Source: Dyadobacter tibetensis Y620-1
GTDB taxonomy: Bacteria; Bacteroidota; Bacteroidia; Cytophagales; Spirosomataceae
Reading direction: 5' to 3'
Length of the DNA stretch: 64,000 bases
Assembly: GCF_000566685.1 (NCBI RefSeq)
Contig: NZ_AZQN01000007.1
Location: 124,001 to 188,000 of the forward strand
Shown here: positions 61,762-64,000 of the stretch, one piece after another
How positions within the stretch are numbered: the stretch's first letter is position 1
Layout: each line of letters begins with the position of its first letter
Made by a program: the position numbers and the translations under genes
The notes under the pieces: generated by a model
What the model was told of the DNA's origin: nothing
The model's database searches: none
The model's input: the letters and a program-made list of their open reading frames with translations, nothing else

Positions 61762-62973
61762 ATGAAAACTTCAAGACGTGCTTTTCTAGACAAGATAGCA
61801 GGCATCGGCGTTATTTCTATGGTGCCCGCCCTAGCGCATAGCCAGGAAAATAATCCTACCGATACTCTTAAGATGCTTTCTCAACCTTATCTACAGAATT
61901 TGTCAAGCAATGGAGTTACAATTATGTGGACTACCAGCGCCAATTGTTTCAGCTGGGTAGAGTATGGAGCCGGCAATTATACCAGTAAAAGAGCCGTCGC
62001 CTATGAAAACGGCCTCATTCAGGCCAACAACAGGGTCAACAAGATAAGACTCCCAGATTTAACCCCAGGGAAAGCCCATAAATACCGAGTCTTTTCCATA
62101 GCAATAATTGGATACCAGGGTTCAAAGGTACTCTTTGGGGAAACGGTAAGCAGCAAAATGATGTCCTTTACCACCCCACCCCTTCAAGAAGATGAAATCG
62201 GGCTGGTGGTATTAAACGATGTACACGACCGTCCACAGACCATTCCGCAGCTGTTATATCGCCATGGATATACAGGCAGTAAGCCTGATTTTGACTTTGT
62301 CGTATTCAATGGAGATGTTTTCGACTGGGTTTCTAGTGAGCAGCAAATGATCGATCATCTGATAGAACCATGCACGGAGATATTTGCCTCTTCCATTCCC
62401 TTCTTGCTTACACAGGGCAATCATGAGTGTAGAGGAAGCTTTTCCAGGAATATTACGCAATACTATGACTACCCAGAAAATCGCTATTATTACGCTTTCG
62501 ATAGGGGCCCTATACGATTTGTAGTACTCGATTCCGGAGAAGACAAGACCGATGATAGTGTGGAATACGGTGGTCTATCAGCCTTCGACCGGTATCGTGA
62601 AGAGCAAGCCAGATGGCTGGAAAAAGAAGTGGCCTCTACTGCCTTTCAACAGGCTCCCTTTCGGGTAGTGCTCATTCATATTTCGCCTTACCATTCGGGG
62701 GATTGGCACGGAACATTGCACTGCCGCAAAGTTTTTGGCCCTATATTAGCTAAGGCTAAAATTGACTTGCAACTTTCGGGTCACACGCATCGATATGCCG
62801 TTCATCAGGCCGATAAGGATCATCCCTACCCCATCATAATTGGGGGTGGGCCACTGGAGGGTCAGAGGACCCTGATCAAAATACAGGCTTCAAAAAAAAC
62901 CATGGAAGTAAAAATGATCCGGGACGATGACGAAGTCGTAGGGCTGCTATCCATTTCCGCAAAGAAAGCTTAG
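61762..62973 (+). CDS. Secreted metallophosphoesterase (purple acid phosphatase-like)
   Basis: A 403-residue protein. The Tat-like signal (KTSRRAFLDKIAGIG) implies export. A fibronectin-like domain follows (residues ~37-125), then the phosphoesterase domain with LNDVHDR near 153, FNGDVFDW near 183, LTQGNHECRG near 214, LIHISPYH near 312 and SGHTHRYAVH near 340. It probably removes phosphate from the substrate imported by SusCD. Confidence 0.87.
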   Translation: MKTSRRAFLDKIAGIGVISMVPALAHSQENNPTDTLKMLSQPYLQNLSSNGVTIMWTTSANCFSWVEYGAGNYTSKRAVAYENGLIQANNRVNKIRLPDLTPGKAHKYRVFSIAIIGYQGSKVLFGETVSSKMMSFTTPPLQEDEIGLVVLNDVHDRPQTIPQLLYRHGYTGSKPDFDFVVFNGDVFDWVSSEQQMIDHLIEPCTEIFASSIPFLLTQGNHECRGSFSRNITQYYDYPENRYYYAFDRGPIRFVVLDSGEDKTDDSVEYGGLSAFDRYREEQARWLEKEVASTAFQQAPFRVVLIHISPYHSGDWHGTLHCRKVFGPILAKAKIDLQLSGHTHRYAVHQADKDHPYPIIIGGGPLEGQRTLIKIQASKKTMEVKMIRDDDEVVGLLSISAKKA

Positions 62974-63005
62974 ATTTGTAATTCATTATTTTAAACTATT
63001 TGACC

Positions 63006-63848
63006 ATGAGAAAACTGGGATTTATCCTATTACTAACCCTATTTACTACGGTGACGGCGTCGGCGCAAAAGTCCAGCCCACTTACAATTGCCAGCTATAA
63101 TCTGCGCTATAATAATGCCGGGGATGGTGTTAACGCCTGGCCCAATCGCAAAGAGGAAGTAAAGGCTTTAATACGGTATCACGACTTCGATTTGATGGGA
63201 ACGCAGGAAGCACTTCGCGGACAACTCGACGATGTAGCAGAACTTCCAGTATACGCCTACGTAGGAAAAGGGCGTGACGACGGCAAACAGGGGGGTGAAC
63301 ATTCTGCTATTTTCTACAAAAAAGATCGTTTTAAGCTAATTAAGAATGGCGATTTCTGGCTCAGCGAAACCCCCGACACACCGGGCAAGGGCTGGGATGC
63401 CACCTGTTGTAACCGGATTACCAGCTGGGCTCAGTTTAAGGATCTGATTACGGGAAAAACATTCTATTTCTTTAACACGCATTTCGATCACCAGGGCGTT
63501 ACTGCGCGAAAGGAATCGGGCAAACTAATTGCGGAAAAGGTAAAAGAAATAGCGGGTAAAGATGCGGCAATACTAACGGGGGACTTCAACTCTACCCCCG
63601 AAACCGAACAGATCAAAACGATTGGCAGCCTACTTCAGGATGCCTATTCTGCTACCGAGCAAGCTCCCTATGGTCCGGTTGGAACATTCAATAGCTTTAA
63701 GTTCGAAGCAGCTATGGACAAGCGAATCGATTACATCTTTGTTAGTAAACAAGTAAGGGTTCTGAAATATGCCGTGCTGACCGACTCTAAGAATCAAAGA
63801 TATCCATCAGATCATCAGCCTGTGGTGATTAAGGCCATCATAAAATAA
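63006..63848 (+). CDS. Secreted endonuclease/exonuclease/phosphatase family protein
   Basis: A ~280-residue EEP-fold protein: a signal peptide (MRKLGFILLLTLFTTVTASA), SYNLRYNNAGDGVNAWPNRK, the MGTQEALRG loop, the NTHFDHQG catalytic region near 165, GDFNSTPE and the final SDHQPVV. Members include phospholipases, sphingomyelinases and sugar-phosphate hydrolases. Follows the metallophosphoesterase by 32 bp. The ATG at 63006 is chosen over 63000 because it fits the signal peptide best. Confidence 0.87.
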   Translation: MRKLGFILLLTLFTTVTASAQKSSPLTIASYNLRYNNAGDGVNAWPNRKEEVKALIRYHDFDLMGTQEALRGQLDDVAELPVYAYVGKGRDDGKQGGEHSAIFYKKDRFKLIKNGDFWLSETPDTPGKGWDATCCNRITSWAQFKDLITGKTFYFFNTHFDHQGVTARKESGKLIAEKVKEIAGKDAAILTGDFNSTPETEQIKTIGSLLQDAYSATEQAPYGPVGTFNSFKFEAAMDKRIDYIFVSKQVRVLKYAVLTDSKNQRYPSDHQPVVIKAIIK

Positions 63849-63900
63849 AGGAGAATAATTAAGATAATAGGCGGGTTCTGCCTATAACGGGACTTATAAC

Positions 63901-63943
63901 AACCGGCACTAGGGAATGGCTAATACATCCGTTAGTGCCGGTT
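63901..63943. terminator. Terminator between two convergent genes
   Basis: AACCGGCACTA pairs perfectly with TAGTGCCGGTT around a 21-base loop, with a T-rich tail. It lies 53 bp after the phosphoesterase gene and just before the convergent gene end. Confidence 0.75.
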
Positions 63944-63948
63944 GGCCT

Positions 63949-64000
63949 TTATTTCAATTCGGCAATATATTTTTGTCCACCCAGATACTTCATTTGCCTC
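63949..64000 (-). CDS. 3' end of an unidentified gene
   Basis: On the minus strand the last bases read RQMKYLGGQKYIAELK and a TAA at 63951-63949. It has ~16 codons before the window edge. The coding bias and the terminator beyond support a real gene; its identity is not visible. Confidence 0.4.
   Translation of the reverse strand, partial: RQMKYLGGQKYIAELK

Noticed and set aside
1..64000. CRISPR array, rRNA operon or tRNA genes
   Set aside because: No regularly spaced repeats with spacers and no rRNA or tRNA sequences were seen on either strand.

Overview
The window is a stretch of Bacteroidota chromosome, probably Cytophagales or Sphingobacteriales (order not certain). Support comes from a SusC/SusD pair with a FecR/ECF-sigma module, a GLPGLI/TonB-receptor pair, a Porin_10-type porin, a Nudix-type AraR regulator, promoters of the TAnnTTTG type, and a tmRNA whose tag ends NYAMAA, close to the NYALAA-type tags I know from this phylum. 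No rRNA, tRNA or CRISPR array was seen.

Layout. 1-5172 is ordinary chromosome: a DUF1080 / M20 amidohydrolase / ddl operon closed by a strong terminator, then an SDR reductase and an AraC regulator. 5180-23198 is an AT-rich accessory region in the crook of the tmRNA 3' end. It holds an IS3 scrap, a broken pirin, DoxX/HxlR, broken type I restriction pieces around a split hipB-hipS-hipT module, and two ISL3-type scraps inside a 300-bp direct repeat. It also holds a run of minus-strand genes separated by related ~130-bp hairpin elements that look like integron attC sites: two DHFR-like reductases, VOC proteins, ArsR with an SRPBCC protein, an Arr rifampin ADP-ribosyltransferase, a broken cupin, and a nuclease-RecQ helicase with a membrane coiled-coil partner. 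One hairpin element is interrupted by a 695-bp group II intron relic. A fragment of a tyrosine recombinase lies at the right end of the array, between it and the tmRNA. I read this as a decayed, integron-like genomic island.

23732-42572 is housekeeping and envelope: a TonB receptor, hemF, menC, lpxK, porin, miaE, an AddB-like nuclease, threonine dehydratase, an OmpA lipoprotein, GLPGLI plus its receptor, a YfcE-like phosphodiesterase and a MerR regulator. 42790-50443 is a signalling locus: a lone receiver, then a tight five-gene operon coding for a ThiF/E1-like plus nitroreductase-like protein, a GNAT-like acyltransferase, a 7TMR-DISM histidine kinase, a receiver-kinase hybrid and a receiver. 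This is the least conventional intact gene set here; it may make a small molecule and sense it.

50654-53911 is an arabinose block (araD, araB, Nudix-type araR with a palindrome in front of araB). 54397-63848 is a nutrient-uptake locus (ECF sigma, FecR, SusC, SusD, a terminator, then two secreted phosphoesterases), suggesting import of a phosphorylated glycan or other organic phosphate. The last 50 bases hold the 3' end of a convergent gene.
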